DNA of 64,000 nt from Streptococcus panodentis (GCF_017884005.1 NZ_QFAY01000004.1:70761-134760), one strand, 5' to 3'; positions 52,663 through 60,014 are shown, numbered from the stretch's first letter. A program made the numbers and translations. Notes: generated by a model not told the origin, from the sequence alone.

Positions 52663-52924
52663 CTTCCCTCCTTTGCTTAAAGGTTTCTACCAAAGCCGTC
52701 ACCCCTTCTGGCATGCGATCCCAATCAATCTCGCAATCCCGCAGAAAGCGAGGCCGTCCCTTGGGCTCAAATACCGGAATCTGTAACAAACGATAAGACC
52801 CCCGATAAGTAGGGAAATACTGACTGGCAAAGACCATCTCTGCTTTTCCAACCACTCGAACAAACAAGCGCTCACGGTCTACAACTGCCATAGAATCCTC
52901 TGTGATACATTCAACCTTTTTCAA
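52649..52924 (-). CDS. ICE protein of 91 residues, unknown
   Basis: Starts MKKVECITEDSMAVVDRERLFVRVVG and contains QYFPTYRGSYRLLQIPVFEPKGRPRF, a beta-rich stretch. The start overlaps the relaxase stop by four bases (ATGA), so it is translationally coupled to it. It could assist the relaxase; no motif proves this. Confidence 0.6.
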   Translation of the reverse strand: MKKVECITEDSMAVVDRERLFVRVVGKAEMVFASQYFPTYRGSYRLLQIPVFEPKGRPRFLRDCEIDWDRMPEGVTALVETFKQRREDDKS

Positions 52925-54165
52925 ACTGCTACCTCCTTACTCCCATCTTGCAGCCATTCCAGTTCTTTCAAGCGTTTTTCTGGAATCTCTGCATATGCTT
53001 CTATTTCTGCCAGCCGGCCAGAGCCAGTGACGGCCTCGACTTCCTCCAGAAACTTCCTAGTGCCAGCCACCACCCGCTCATACCAGCGGTATTGCTTTTC
53101 TGCAATCGCCACCTCCTGAGGAGCGGTCACAAACTGACAGGCTTTCAGGCTTCCCATGAGCTTGTACCAGTCTGGATCTAAGACCAGGCGCTTGCCTTTT
53201 CTGGCGTAGACATGGAGTTTATCATTGATAACCCCGACCGCCTTTCTCGCCATATCTTCCCGCTGATAGCACCACTCCAGCAGGAAATCATGGGACTTGT
53301 CGCCAAACATCCGGACTTCATAGCGGTTTTTATAACCGTACAACTCCCGGATGGTATCCAAGGAAACCTTGGACTGGCGAACCTGCTCAAAGTCTTTCTC
53401 ATAGAAATTGAGCAGGACCGCTGATTGTCTGGAGCCAAAGTAGACTGAGCAGCCGTCTGCCCGATTCTGTGTTTCTCCGTCAATGAACTTGAAAGAGCGC
53501 ATTTTAGACTGTATCAAACCCCGCTCTTTTTTCTCTTTTAGTTGATATAAGTTATAGTTCCCCTCCTCCTTGTTATAAGTTTCATCCAGCGAAACATCTA
53601 GCCGGGTAATCTTGAGAAAGTCCGCCGCCTCCTCTGGAGACTTGCTTTTCCTTTTGGCATAAGCCAAGGCTGCCTCTAAAACCTCCTGCCAGGTCCGGCC
53701 GTTCTGCTCGTTTTCTAAGTACCACTCGAACTCTCTGCAGCCCCGACCAGTCATCTCAACCAGCGTCCCCATCTCGCTATCTTTCTCTGAGTGGTAGACG
53801 TTGATAAAGTTGAAATTCTCAAAAGCGCTATAGCCATAGCGGCCAAAGTCATACTGGATAAAGGGTTTCTTCTTGAGACCAAAGACCTCATCTATCACCC
53901 CCAGCCAGTCCAAGGTCCGAAAGCGGAAGCGGATATAGTCAATCCGGCCCGTCAACCGGACACTGGTTTCTTTATTCAGTGCCAGCAGCTCCTGCAAGGG
54001 CAGGCCCACCTTTTTAAAAGGCACCGTATCTTTTCCCAAGTAGCGATTATAAGTAGCAGGCGAAACTGTCAAGAGCTTACTAAACTCTTTCTTGGAAAAG
54101 CCTAAGTAGAGCCGCAGCCTCTCCATATCCTTTGTCTCAATCTCTTTCATACAGCATAGATTCAC
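52921..54165 (-). CDS. mobT: MobT-type relaxase (Tn916 Orf20/ICESt3 OrfJ family)
   Basis: A 414-residue Rep_trans-family relaxase. Residues ~10-60 are an N-terminal helix-turn-helix (RLRLYLGFSKKEFSKLLTVSPATYNRYLG). The Rep_trans domain follows (VRLTGRIDYIRFRFRTLDWLGVIDEVFGL, FGRYGYSAFENF, GRGCREFEWYL, LKITRLDVSLDETY with the HUH-like metal position, and GSRQSAVLLNFYEKDFEQ with a Tyr). It nicks oriT and starts transfer. The oriT-like region lies just upstream. ATG codons at 54165 and 54150 are possible. Confidence 0.92.
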   Translation of the reverse strand: MNLCCMKEIETKDMERLRLYLGFSKKEFSKLLTVSPATYNRYLGKDTVPFKKVGLPLQELLALNKETSVRLTGRIDYIRFRFRTLDWLGVIDEVFGLKKKPFIQYDFGRYGYSAFENFNFINVYHSEKDSEMGTLVEMTGRGCREFEWYLENEQNGRTWQEVLEAALAYAKRKSKSPEEAADFLKITRLDVSLDETYNKEEGNYNLYQLKEKKERGLIQSKMRSFKFIDGETQNRADGCSVYFGSRQSAVLLNFYEKDFEQVRQSKVSLDTIRELYGYKNRYEVRMFGDKSHDFLLEWCYQREDMARKAVGVINDKLHVYARKGKRLVLDPDWYKLMGSLKACQFVTAPQEVAIAEKQYRWYERVVAGTRKFLEEVEAVTGSGRLAEIEAYAEIPEKRLKELEWLQDGSKEVAV

Positions 54166-54205
54166 CTTCCTTTTTTAGTCATTTCGTCTTTCGACTTTAA
54201 AAACC

Positions 54206-54231
54206 GCTGAAAGTCCCTCTTTCAGCAATTT
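54206..54231 (-). terminator. Terminator-like hairpin between tcpA and mobT
   Basis: GCTGAAAG (54206-54213) pairs perfectly with CTTTCAGC (54219-54226). On the minus strand the stem is followed by GGTTTTT. It lies within the conjugation operon, 40 bases before mobT. Confidence 0.65.
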
Positions 54232-54234
54232 TTA

Positions 54235-54355
54235 AAATCGCCTTGAGGCTTAGAGCTTCAAGGCATTCATGATTTTGTGATTCACCGTAACCCCCTTATT
54301 AACATACAGGGGGTTACATGAAAGCAGCCCGCCTCACGGCCGGCTGCTTTCAGCT
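54235..54355 (-). other. oriT: Probable oriT
   Basis: The core is a perfect inverted repeat GTAACCCCCT (54287-54296) / AGGGGGTTAC (54308-54317), resembling the CCCCC...GGGGG repeat of Tn916 oriT as I recall it. Flanking stems are GCCTTGA/TCAAGGC (54240-54264) and GAAAGCAGCC/GGCTGCTTTC (54320-54351). It lies between tcpA and mobT, where ICESt3-type elements carry oriT. The nick site is not identified. Confidence 0.75.
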
Positions 54356-54408
54356 AGAGAGAAGCGCCCAGCGCCTCACCGCTCAAGCTGGCGCTGTTCG
54401 CTCTCTCC

Positions 54409-56079
54409 CTAGCCAAACTGCTCCTGGACAATCTGCTTGTAAGACTTGTCAGAGCGTTCCTTCTCCTCAAAAACCTGACGGAAAGCCGCCAAGTCCTTTT
54501 CTTTGATGACTGGACTACCTGCTTCTCCAGTCTCAAAAACATAGGCTCCCTCTTTTAAGAGGTCAAAGACCGTCCGGACATTCCGGTCCGTTAAGTCAGA
54601 AAAGTCCCCCTGCAGGACCTGCAGGGCTTCCTTGCGGGTCAAAATTCGATTTTCGGACACCGGCAAAGGAATATCCGGTGCAGGCTGACCTTGACTGCCT
54701 GCCTCCAGAGGATCAAAGGGATTTTCAATCCGCTCATACGTTTCAAAGAGGTCATAGAAATTGAAATCTTTGGTAATCAAAGGCGCATAGAACTCTTGAG
54801 CCTGTTCACCGAAATTGGCACAATAGCCCCGGCCATAGACCCGTTTACCTGCCAAATGAGTGACATTACGGAAATTTTTATTTTTGTTTTCCTCTCCAAA
54901 CATAGCCGCATAAGCATATTCATCTAGGCGGCCCATGGTGACATGGAACATCATATTGGAGCGGATTTTCAGCGGCAAATCATCACGGCCAGGGCGCTGA
55001 AAGGCTTTAATCAAATAACAGCCTGCCTGACGGCCCTTCAAGGTCACATTGTCATCTGCTTTCCTGAATCGCTCCCATAAACCATAAGAATCATTCCCAT
55101 CAAGAGCAGACATAAAGGCATTGACCTCATCATGAATGAGAAAGACCGGTTTTAGGTCATACTTTTCAAAATTCCCTAATTCTTTCTCCCCTCGCTCCTC
55201 CATGAGCTGATTCATGTAGGCATAGCGGGCCTCCATCATCTGTTCAAATCGCTCATACATGACCACAATGTCCTCTTTGGTATAAAAGACCCGGTCTTTA
55301 AAAACATCCAGTCGGGCCAAAGGAACGAAATCTGCATGTTTCGGGTCACACAAGTAAGCAGCGCCTTCTTTCCCCGCACCAACCAAGAGAGAGCGCAGGA
55401 AAACGGTCTTCCCGCCGCCAATTCCACCGCCCAGAAGCAAGTTGGGATTTTCCACAAAATCCCAATAAACAGACTTGGATAGCTTTAACCCTTTGCCTTT
55501 TACCATTTTTACATCTCGTGCATGAATCCGGTTGAGGTAAGCTGAGTAAGCCAGCTTATAGACAATAAACTTTTCTTCATAGGTATCTTCGATATAGTCC
55601 ATAAAGAAGGTCGTTTCAAATTCCCCTCCCAGCTTTAAAAACCGATCCTGGAACTTAGAACCGGACAGCTCCAGCATGACCTCCAATTCATAGCGGCCTT
55701 GTCTCAAGTAAACCTTAGGGAACCTGATTTTACTTTTCTTGCCGGCTTCTTTCTTCTTTTTCTCGTAGTAGTAGCCCCGCTCATAGAGATAGCGGGCCAA
55801 GACACTCAAGCGAAAAAGCTTTTTCCAAAAAAGTAGTCGCTCCTCCAGAAACCGATTGAGAAAGGCCGCCAAGAAAAAGTTCAGCAAAAATCCGGCTCCC
55901 GCCATCAACAGCAGGGGCTGATTCAGAGCCTGGACATCTCCCATACGAACGTAAAGCAAGAAGCCCAGGGCCAGCCAAACAGGAAGCAGCAGCAGGCTAT
56001 ACAAGATTAAGGGAATTTTCATCATCCAAGGCCGAATCCGGACCCCCTTGTAACGAAAAATGGAGCGTAAAACAGACAT
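54409..56079 (-). CDS. tcpA: TcpA coupling protein, FtsK/SpoIIIE family (Tn916 Orf21 type)
   Basis: A 556-residue DNA translocase that links the relaxosome to the channel. Two N-terminal helices (IPLILYSLLLLPVWLALGFLL, LLMAGAGFLLNFFLAAFLN) are followed by the FtsK-type motor with Walker A NLLLGGGIGGGKTVFLRSLL near residue 220 and Walker B PVFLIHDEVNAFMSAL near 315. Later features are IRSNMMFHVTMGRLDEYAYAAMF. It is preceded by a terminator-like hairpin and followed by oriT. AGGAGGAAAG lies before the ATG. Confidence 0.94.
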   Translation of the reverse strand: MSVLRSIFRYKGVRIRPWMMKIPLILYSLLLLPVWLALGFLLYVRMGDVQALNQPLLLMAGAGFLLNFFLAAFLNRFLEERLLFWKKLFRLSVLARYLYERGYYYEKKKKEAGKKSKIRFPKVYLRQGRYELEVMLELSGSKFQDRFLKLGGEFETTFFMDYIEDTYEEKFIVYKLAYSAYLNRIHARDVKMVKGKGLKLSKSVYWDFVENPNLLLGGGIGGGKTVFLRSLLVGAGKEGAAYLCDPKHADFVPLARLDVFKDRVFYTKEDIVVMYERFEQMMEARYAYMNQLMEERGEKELGNFEKYDLKPVFLIHDEVNAFMSALDGNDSYGLWERFRKADDNVTLKGRQAGCYLIKAFQRPGRDDLPLKIRSNMMFHVTMGRLDEYAYAAMFGEENKNKNFRNVTHLAGKRVYGRGYCANFGEQAQEFYAPLITKDFNFYDLFETYERIENPFDPLEAGSQGQPAPDIPLPVSENRILTRKEALQVLQGDFSDLTDRNVRTVFDLLKEGAYVFETGEAGSPVIKEKDLAAFRQVFEEKERSDKSYKQIVQEQFG

Positions 56080-56101
56080 CTTTCCTCCTTCCTAGGGCAA
56101 T

Positions 56102-56132
56102 AAAAAAGACCGAATCAATTCGATTCAGTCTT
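56102..56132 (-). terminator. Intrinsic terminator inside the conjugation operon
   Basis: AAGACTGAATC and GATTCGGTCTT on the minus strand form an 11-bp stem with one G-U and a GAATT loop, followed by TTTT. It overlaps the stop codon of the DUF961 gene and lies only 22 bases before tcpA. Confidence 0.8.
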
Positions 56133-56535
56133 ACCCTTTATTTTCTTGGGGCTTGTCTGCTTTTGGAGCAGGAGCAGTCGCCTTTTTAAAGCCATCTACC
56201 CGCAAGGCAAACCCATAAGAACGGACTTCATAAGGATCCGCATTTCGTTGATTAACCGTCCGGTTAAAATTATAGATAAAGGGACTGGCCTTGCCAATCA
56301 CTTCGATTTCAGACATGAAAGGAACTTCTTCGGGTTGGTAGCCATCCGGCAACTTCAAGCCAATCACATCATTGAGCTTTTCAGAAAAGACTTCAATGTG
56401 GGTAGCGCGACCCTCTCGCTCCCCATCTTCGGAAATTTCAAAGGCTTCCCGGAAGCCGACAAAGGTCAGCTTACCAAGGTTTGCCACATTGTAAGGATCA
56501 GTGCTGGTATTAAATTTTTCAATTACAAAAGTCAT
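56131..56535 (-). CDS. DUF961 protein (Tn916 Orf22/YdcP type)
   Basis: A 134-residue protein; the first of two DUF961 genes read in this order: 56546 first, then this. Motifs are LGKLTFVGFREAFEISEDG, LPDGYQPEEVPFMSEIEVIG and RSYGFALRVDGFKKA. The Ala/Pro/Lys tail follows. DUF961 pairs stand at the start of Tn916 and ICESt3 transfer operons and likely act on DNA processing (helicase processivity roles have been shown for ICEBs1 counterparts). A terminator overlaps its stop. Confidence 0.88.
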   Translation of the reverse strand: MTFVIEKFNTSTDPYNVANLGKLTFVGFREAFEISEDGEREGRATHIEVFSEKLNDVIGLKLPDGYQPEEVPFMSEIEVIGKASPFIYNFNRTVNQRNADPYEVRSYGFALRVDGFKKATAPAPKADKPQENKG

Positions 56536-56545
56536 AATTTCCTCC

Positions 56546-56863
56546 TTATTTTGCCAATTTCAATTTCTTCGCTTCAAAGACAATCTCGTCCTTGGACTTA
56601 CCACGAGAGCGGACAGAACCGATTGTCATGATAAGCCCGGTCAGGCTTTCAATCTTCTGCATTCCTTTGTCTTTGGGAATGTCTGAATTTTCCAGGCCAT
56701 AGACCCGAATCCGGACCCCATTTTGCACATCTCCACTGACTTCAAAGTCGCGGTAAGCGTCAGCATAGGTCGTCGCTGGTCGTTCTGTAAATCCAGGCAG
56801 GACAAAGAGCCCTGTCTTTCCAATCACTTCTTGTCCCACTGGGAGCTTTTGTAAATCCGCCAT
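56546..56863 (-). CDS. DUF961 protein (Tn916 Orf23/YdcO-like)
   Basis: A 105-residue DUF961 protein. MADLQKLPVGQEVIGKTGLFVLPGF, YADAYRDFEVSGDVQNGVRIRVYGLE and LTGLIMTIGSVRSRGKSKDEIVF show the family pattern. It lies ten bases upstream of the other DUF961 gene. GAGGAATAAAC precedes the ATG. Confidence 0.88.
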   Translation of the reverse strand: MADLQKLPVGQEVIGKTGLFVLPGFTERPATTYADAYRDFEVSGDVQNGVRIRVYGLENSDIPKDKGMQKIESLTGLIMTIGSVRSRGKSKDEIVFEAKKLKLAK

Positions 56864-56952
56864 GTTTATTCCTCATTTCTTTTGTTTTTTTCTTTCTGCT
56901 TCTGCTTAAAGAGCAGCAGCTGGCGCACGAGCCAATATCATCTATGCACCCC

Positions 56953-57219
56953 CTAGATTCCCAAATATTCCTTTTTCAAGCGCCGCTTATAACTGTTTCG
57001 ACAGTCCATTAACCGCTTAGAAAAACCGTCATGACAATCATGACGGTGAAAAATTCGATCCATTTCCCCCAGACCTTCCTGATAGCATTGCTCACAGTGA
57101 GCCGGGTCATCCCGATACATCCGCAGGGAAAATCTGAACCTCTCAATAATTCCCTCAAAACGATTTTCAAAGTATTCCATTTCAAACTCCTCTCTGTAGC
57201 TTTCGATACTGCTTTTCAA
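56953..57219 (-). CDS. ICE protein of 88 residues, unknown
   Basis: A charged helical protein with two CxxC-like features: HCEQCYQEGLGEMDRIFHRHDCHDGFSKRLMDCR has several Cys and His that could bind a metal. Overlaps the previous gene by 38 bases, so the start may be later (MEYFENRFEGIIERF at 57180, behind GAGGAGTTTG-type site). No family recognised. Confidence 0.55.
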   Translation of the reverse strand: MKSSIESYREEFEMEYFENRFEGIIERFRFSLRMYRDDPAHCEQCYQEGLGEMDRIFHRHDCHDGFSKRLMDCRNSYKRRLKKEYLGI

Positions 57220-57433
57220 TCTGTCTCTTATACGGCAGCATGAGAGACTGTGTCACGATTTTATCCCTTTCGATAGATTGTTTACTCAATCGCTCCAAGG
57301 CCTCTAAGCTGCTTTTACAGAGCCGCTTTAACATCAGCTTACTAGTCTTATAAATTTCAAAGGAAAATAAAAAGTTATCGTAGATTCTACGATAACCCGA
57401 TTGATAGTAAGCAATTACCACATCATGATTCAT
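57182..57433 (-). CDS. ICE protein of 83 residues, unknown
   Basis: A basic helical protein: SGYRRIYDNFLFSFEIYKTSKLMLKRLCKSSLEALERLSKQSIERDKI. It overlaps the 88-residue gene. Probably soluble. No domain recognised. It lies in the early part of the operon, before the DUF961 genes. Confidence 0.55.
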   Translation of the reverse strand: MNHDVVIAYYQSGYRRIYDNFLFSFEIYKTSKLMLKRLCKSSLEALERLSKQSIERDKIVTQSLMLPYKRQIEKQYRKLQRGV

Positions 57434-57459
57434 TCCAATTCATTCAGTCTCCTTCCTCT

Positions 57460-57750
57460 TTAATCAAAACAAAGACGATAGTCTGACATGGCTGCATGGA
57501 CTTTCCTCAAGCTTTCTTCCAGCTGCCAGAGTTCGTCATAAATTTTTCGTGCGTCATCTGTCCTGAGAATCCGGCTTTCCCCAAAGAAAGGATCTTGAAT
57601 CCTCAGGACATAGCCAGCTTCTGTTTTTCGGACACTGCCTGAAAATTCAGTGCTAGCATAATTATCATACAACTTTAAAGACCGGCTTTCATTCCCATCT
57701 ACAACCAAAGCCACAAAAGTTTCATTCAGAATTTCTTCAAATAAATCCAT
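57460..57750 (-). CDS. First gene of the conjugation operon, unknown 96-residue protein
   Basis: A soluble, acidic alpha/beta protein (MDLFEEILNETFVALVVDG; then GSVRKTEAGYVLRIQDPFFGESRIL). AAGGAGGATAAA gives an excellent ribosome binding site at five bases. It is the first gene after the long leader. This position suits the protein part of a conAn-like antitermination system, but the sequence itself does not show it. Confidence 0.65.
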   Translation of the reverse strand: MDLFEEILNETFVALVVDGNESRSLKLYDNYASTEFSGSVRKTEAGYVLRIQDPFFGESRILRTDDARKIYDELWQLEESLRKVHAAMSDYRLCFD

Positions 57751-57876
57751 TTTATCCTCCTTACAAACTTAAAATACAATCACATGGTAGATAAAAACAA
57801 CCAAACAAATCCAACAGCAAATAAAAAAGCCAGCTCTCGGCTGACTGTATCATCTGCTTAAAAGAATGGAACATGA

Positions 57877-57882
57877 TATAAT
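57877..57882 (+). promoter_or_regulatory. -10 box for the small plus-strand gene
   Basis: A perfect TATAAT with a poor -35 region (CTGCTT). Start expected near 57889. Confidence 0.5.
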
Positions 57883-57904
57883 AAACAATAAAGGAGAAAA
57901 CATT

Positions 57905-58069
57905 ATGGCTACAACAGAAAAAATTGCTAAACTTGAAAAAGGCTGCCATTCGCTGCTCCAGGCTCACCAAGATTTCCTCTTTAGAAAATATGGTTATAGC
58001 CCAGAGCTAGAAGTTAGAATAAAACAACTTGAACATAACTTGAAGCAAGAATTCCAAAAATTCATTTAA
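57905..58069 (+). CDS. Small plus-strand protein in the ICE leader
   Basis: A 54-residue helical protein MATTEKIAKLEKGCHSLLQA followed by FRKYGYSPELEVRIKQLEHNLKQEF. AAAGGAGAAAACATT before the ATG is a strong ribosome binding site. The frame opens upstream at 57866 but the site favours 57905. It reads against the conjugation operon leader. Two amphipathic helices with heptad-like leucines suggest a dimer. Function unknown. Confidence 0.65.
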   Translation: MATTEKIAKLEKGCHSLLQAHQDFLFRKYGYSPELEVRIKQLEHNLKQEFQKFI

Positions 58070-58129
58070 AAAGAATTATCTATTAAAATAATCCGTCACA
58101 TTTATTATTCATTTTCCATTCTCCTAAAC

Positions 58130-58450
58130 AGATAATCATCTATCTAGGGCATGCTCGTATCTTCGCATGCTCTTTCACCATATCTCACGACAAAGTTACT
58201 CGTTCGGATAAGTCACGAATTCAGCCCTGAATCAACAGACCCTCTTCCTCACCTTATCCATTAGCAAGCCTACAAAGTAAGCTCACACACCGCCCGCATA
58301 TAGTTCTACTCAGCTATCCGCCTCTACCACGTTTTCACCAAATAGTGCCTCCACCTCTCGGTAGCAGTTCCCTCTTGTTATCCGGTCAAGAGGGCTAAAA
58401 GCCGAACGCGTGTGCCTATTTTCCAGCAACTCCAGTCCCACTTTTAACCC
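58130..58450 (-). ncRNA. Structured 5' leader of the conjugation operon
   Basis: Read on the minus strand it contains CCCTCTTG/CAAGAGGG with a nine-base loop (58372-58396), TGGATAAG/CTTATCC(G) enclosing a TTCAG/CTGAA hairpin (58205-58260), and a GCATGC/GCATGC hairpin near 58150-58171. No open frame of note occurs. The region lies 220-545 bases behind the operon promoter and is GC-rich compared with its flanks. It is a candidate for the RNA part of a conAn-like system. Confidence 0.55.
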
Positions 58451-58463
58451 TTACAACTCAGAT

Positions 58464-58492
58464 TTGACATATCGTCAATTCTAAGTTATAAT
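58464..58492 (+). promoter_or_regulatory. Consensus plus-strand promoter in the ICE leader
   Basis: TTGACA at 58464-58469 and TATAAT at 58487-58492 with a 17-base spacer. TTGACATATCGTCAA is an inverted repeat over the -35 box and may be an operator. It points toward the repressor gene. Confidence 0.75.
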
Positions 58493-58498
58493 TAACTT

Positions 58499-58553
58499 GC
58501 TACAGTTAAGTGTGTTAGTCAGTAGTTACGGACTGTCTGACGCGCTTTTTTAT
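58499..58553 (+). ncRNA. Short convergent RNA or attenuator
   Basis: From the expected start near 58499 the transcript meets a hairpin (GTCAG...CTGAC plus GTG/CGC-type outer pairs) followed by TTTTTT at 58546-58551. The product would be about 52 bases and complementary to the conjugation operon leader. It could also act as attenuator for the repressor gene. Confidence 0.5.
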
Positions 58554-58659
58554 TTGTTATTTTCAAGGAACAAACTTTAAATCTATACTGTCAACCTTGC
58601 TTCTCAATCTTTTACTTATCTAAACATAACATTGAGCAAGTTTTGACTAGATTTATTTC

Positions 58660-58675
58660 ATACTCTATTGAGTAT
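58660..58675. promoter_or_regulatory. Repressor operator O1
   Basis: ATACTCTATTGAGTAT, near-perfect palindrome. It lies at the expected start of the minus-strand transcript. Confidence 0.6.
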
Positions 58676-58681
58676 ATTTAG

Positions 58682-58710
58682 ATTATATACTCAATTGAAT
58701 ATATTGTCAA
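58682..58710 (-). promoter_or_regulatory. Conjugation operon promoter with operator O2
   Basis: TTGACA (58710-58705) and TATAAT (58687-58682) on the minus strand, 17 bases apart. The palindrome ATACTCAATTGAATAT at 58687-58702 fills the spacer, 27 bases centre-to-centre from O1. Repressor bound here would block the promoter. Confidence 0.8.
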
Positions 58711-58756
58711 GGGTTTTTTGAAAAAAATTTAAAAAATTTTTAAAAGAGGTCATCTC

Positions 58757-59113
58757 ATGTTTCCAGAGCGCTTAAAAAAGCTAAGAAAAGAAGCAGGGCT
58801 TACACAAAAACAAATAGCTGAAAAATTCGGCATTAAACAACCAAATTATCAACAATGGGAAAGTGGAAAAAGAAAACCATCCGGAGAAACTTTAGAAAAA
58901 TTTGCGGATTTTTTCAGCGTATCTACAGACTATCTGCTAGGAAACACTGATAATAAAGTTCCTACCTCAGCTTCTCTACAATCAGCTGAAGTCATGTTCA
59001 GAAAAACGGTGGATGATTTCAATCTAACCAAAGAGCAACAAGAACAGTTTAAAAAAGATATCGATAACTTTATCGAAGCAAGAAGAAGAGCATTTGAAGA
59101 AAATCAAGATTAA
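58757..59113 (+). CDS. ImmR/cI-type XRE repressor of the ICE
   Basis: A 118-residue repressor. The N-terminal helix-turn-helix is MFPERLKKLRKEAGLTQKQI, AEKFGIKQPNYQQWESGKRKP and LEKFADFFSVSTDYLLGN. The C-terminal part (residues ~75-118) is helical. It is divergent to the conjugation operon and has two operators in between. The ImmA-type protease follows after two bases, which gives the same control logic as ICEBs1 and the ICESt3 Arp2/OrfQ pair. AAAGAGGTC lies before the ATG. Confidence 0.9.
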   Translation: MFPERLKKLRKEAGLTQKQIAEKFGIKQPNYQQWESGKRKPSGETLEKFADFFSVSTDYLLGNTDNKVPTSASLQSAEVMFRKTVDDFNLTKEQQEQFKKDIDNFIEARRRAFEENQD

Positions 59114-59115
59114 TT

Positions 59116-59994
59116 ATGAATCCTATTTATCGAAAAATCGCTACCATTGCCAGAGAAGAAATCTATAAGTTTATCAAACTCCACGATATTTCTTTAATTA
59201 ATTATTCTTATGAAAGTTATTTTCAAGCGATAAAAGAGCAATATCATATCAAGGTTTTAGAACACCATTTTGAAAATGACCTAATCTCAGGCATTACCAT
59301 GATTGATCCTCTAGGAATTTCCATATCCTATGAAAAAGACTGTATCAAAGAAAGACAGAATTTTACTAAATGCCATGAATTAGGACACTTGCTTTTAAAT
59401 CACAAAGGCAGTCTCTTTACAGAAAGCCTGAGAAATAAAACCTCCCAAGAATTAGAAGCAGATTATTTTGCTTCTATTATTTTAATGCCGGATATTGTTC
59501 TTTTGACCAAAATTTTCTATCAACAAAAAACTTATCAAGAAATCATGCAAGACCTAACAGTTTCTAATAAAGCTTTGGAAGTCCGACTAACACAATTATT
59601 TCAACACTATACAGACATGACCTACCCCAAGGCACAAGGAATTGTGACCAGTTTTAGAGCAGGTACAGCCGCTGGAAAGAAATTAATTTCTTACTTGGAA
59701 ATTATTAAAGACAACATCATCAGCAACTATGAAATGATTAAAATAGAAGCTAGCGATAAACTGAAACTACTCCTAGAGAAGAAAAAGTTTATCACTCATA
59801 CAGAATTTCCAGAACTTCAAAATCAATCATTTTGCCAAAAAATAAAAAATATCCTTCCTCACATTAAAATTTGGTGTAAATATGATAAAGGACTTACACT
59901 CTGGTATGCCTGGGATAGTAAGCAACTAACCAATATAGAAGTCAATAAAAAAGTTCAATTTGCCTTCTATGACCTACAAAACAAAAAGGACTAA
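59116..59994 (+). CDS. ImmA/IrrE family metallopeptidase
   Basis: A 292-residue zinc protease. The metal site HELGHLLLNHKG lies near residue 90, with glutamates in SQELEADYFASIILMPD as third ligand. It likely cleaves the adjoining repressor and so induces excision and transfer after DNA damage, as ImmA does in ICEBs1. The C-terminal ~120 residues (AGKKLISYLEIIKDNIISNYEMI to the end) are an extra part without recognised domain. It forms an operon with the repressor. Very AT-rich. Confidence 0.9.
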   Translation: MNPIYRKIATIAREEIYKFIKLHDISLINYSYESYFQAIKEQYHIKVLEHHFENDLISGITMIDPLGISISYEKDCIKERQNFTKCHELGHLLLNHKGSLFTESLRNKTSQELEADYFASIILMPDIVLLTKIFYQQKTYQEIMQDLTVSNKALEVRLTQLFQHYTDMTYPKAQGIVTSFRAGTAAGKKLISYLEIIKDNIISNYEMIKIEASDKLKLLLEKKKFITHTEFPELQNQSFCQKIKNILPHIKIWCKYDKGLTLWYAWDSKQLTNIEVNKKVQFAFYDLQNKKD

Positions 59995-60014
59995 TAATGA
60001 ATCAGTCCTTTTTT
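59983..60014. terminator. Bidirectional terminator
   Basis: AAAAAGGACT pairs with AGTCCTTTTT around TAATAATGAATC; it lies between the protease gene and the convergent lipoprotein gene. Confidence 0.8.

Larger units (their letters stand above)
58070..58756. other. ICE control region without protein gene
   Basis: Holds, from right to left on the minus strand, a consensus promoter (58682-58710), two operators and a foldable leader (58130-58450). On the plus strand a consensus promoter at 58464-58492 is followed by a terminator at about 58551. The only minus-strand frames are tiny, e.g. MNNKCDGLF at about 58112 behind AGGAGAATGG. Confidence 0.75.

Noticed and set aside
58285..58296. ACACACCGCCCG identical to the universal 16S rRNA 1400 region
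   Set aside because: The match is 12 bases only; flanking sequence does not match 16S rRNA and the stretch lies inside the ICE leader.
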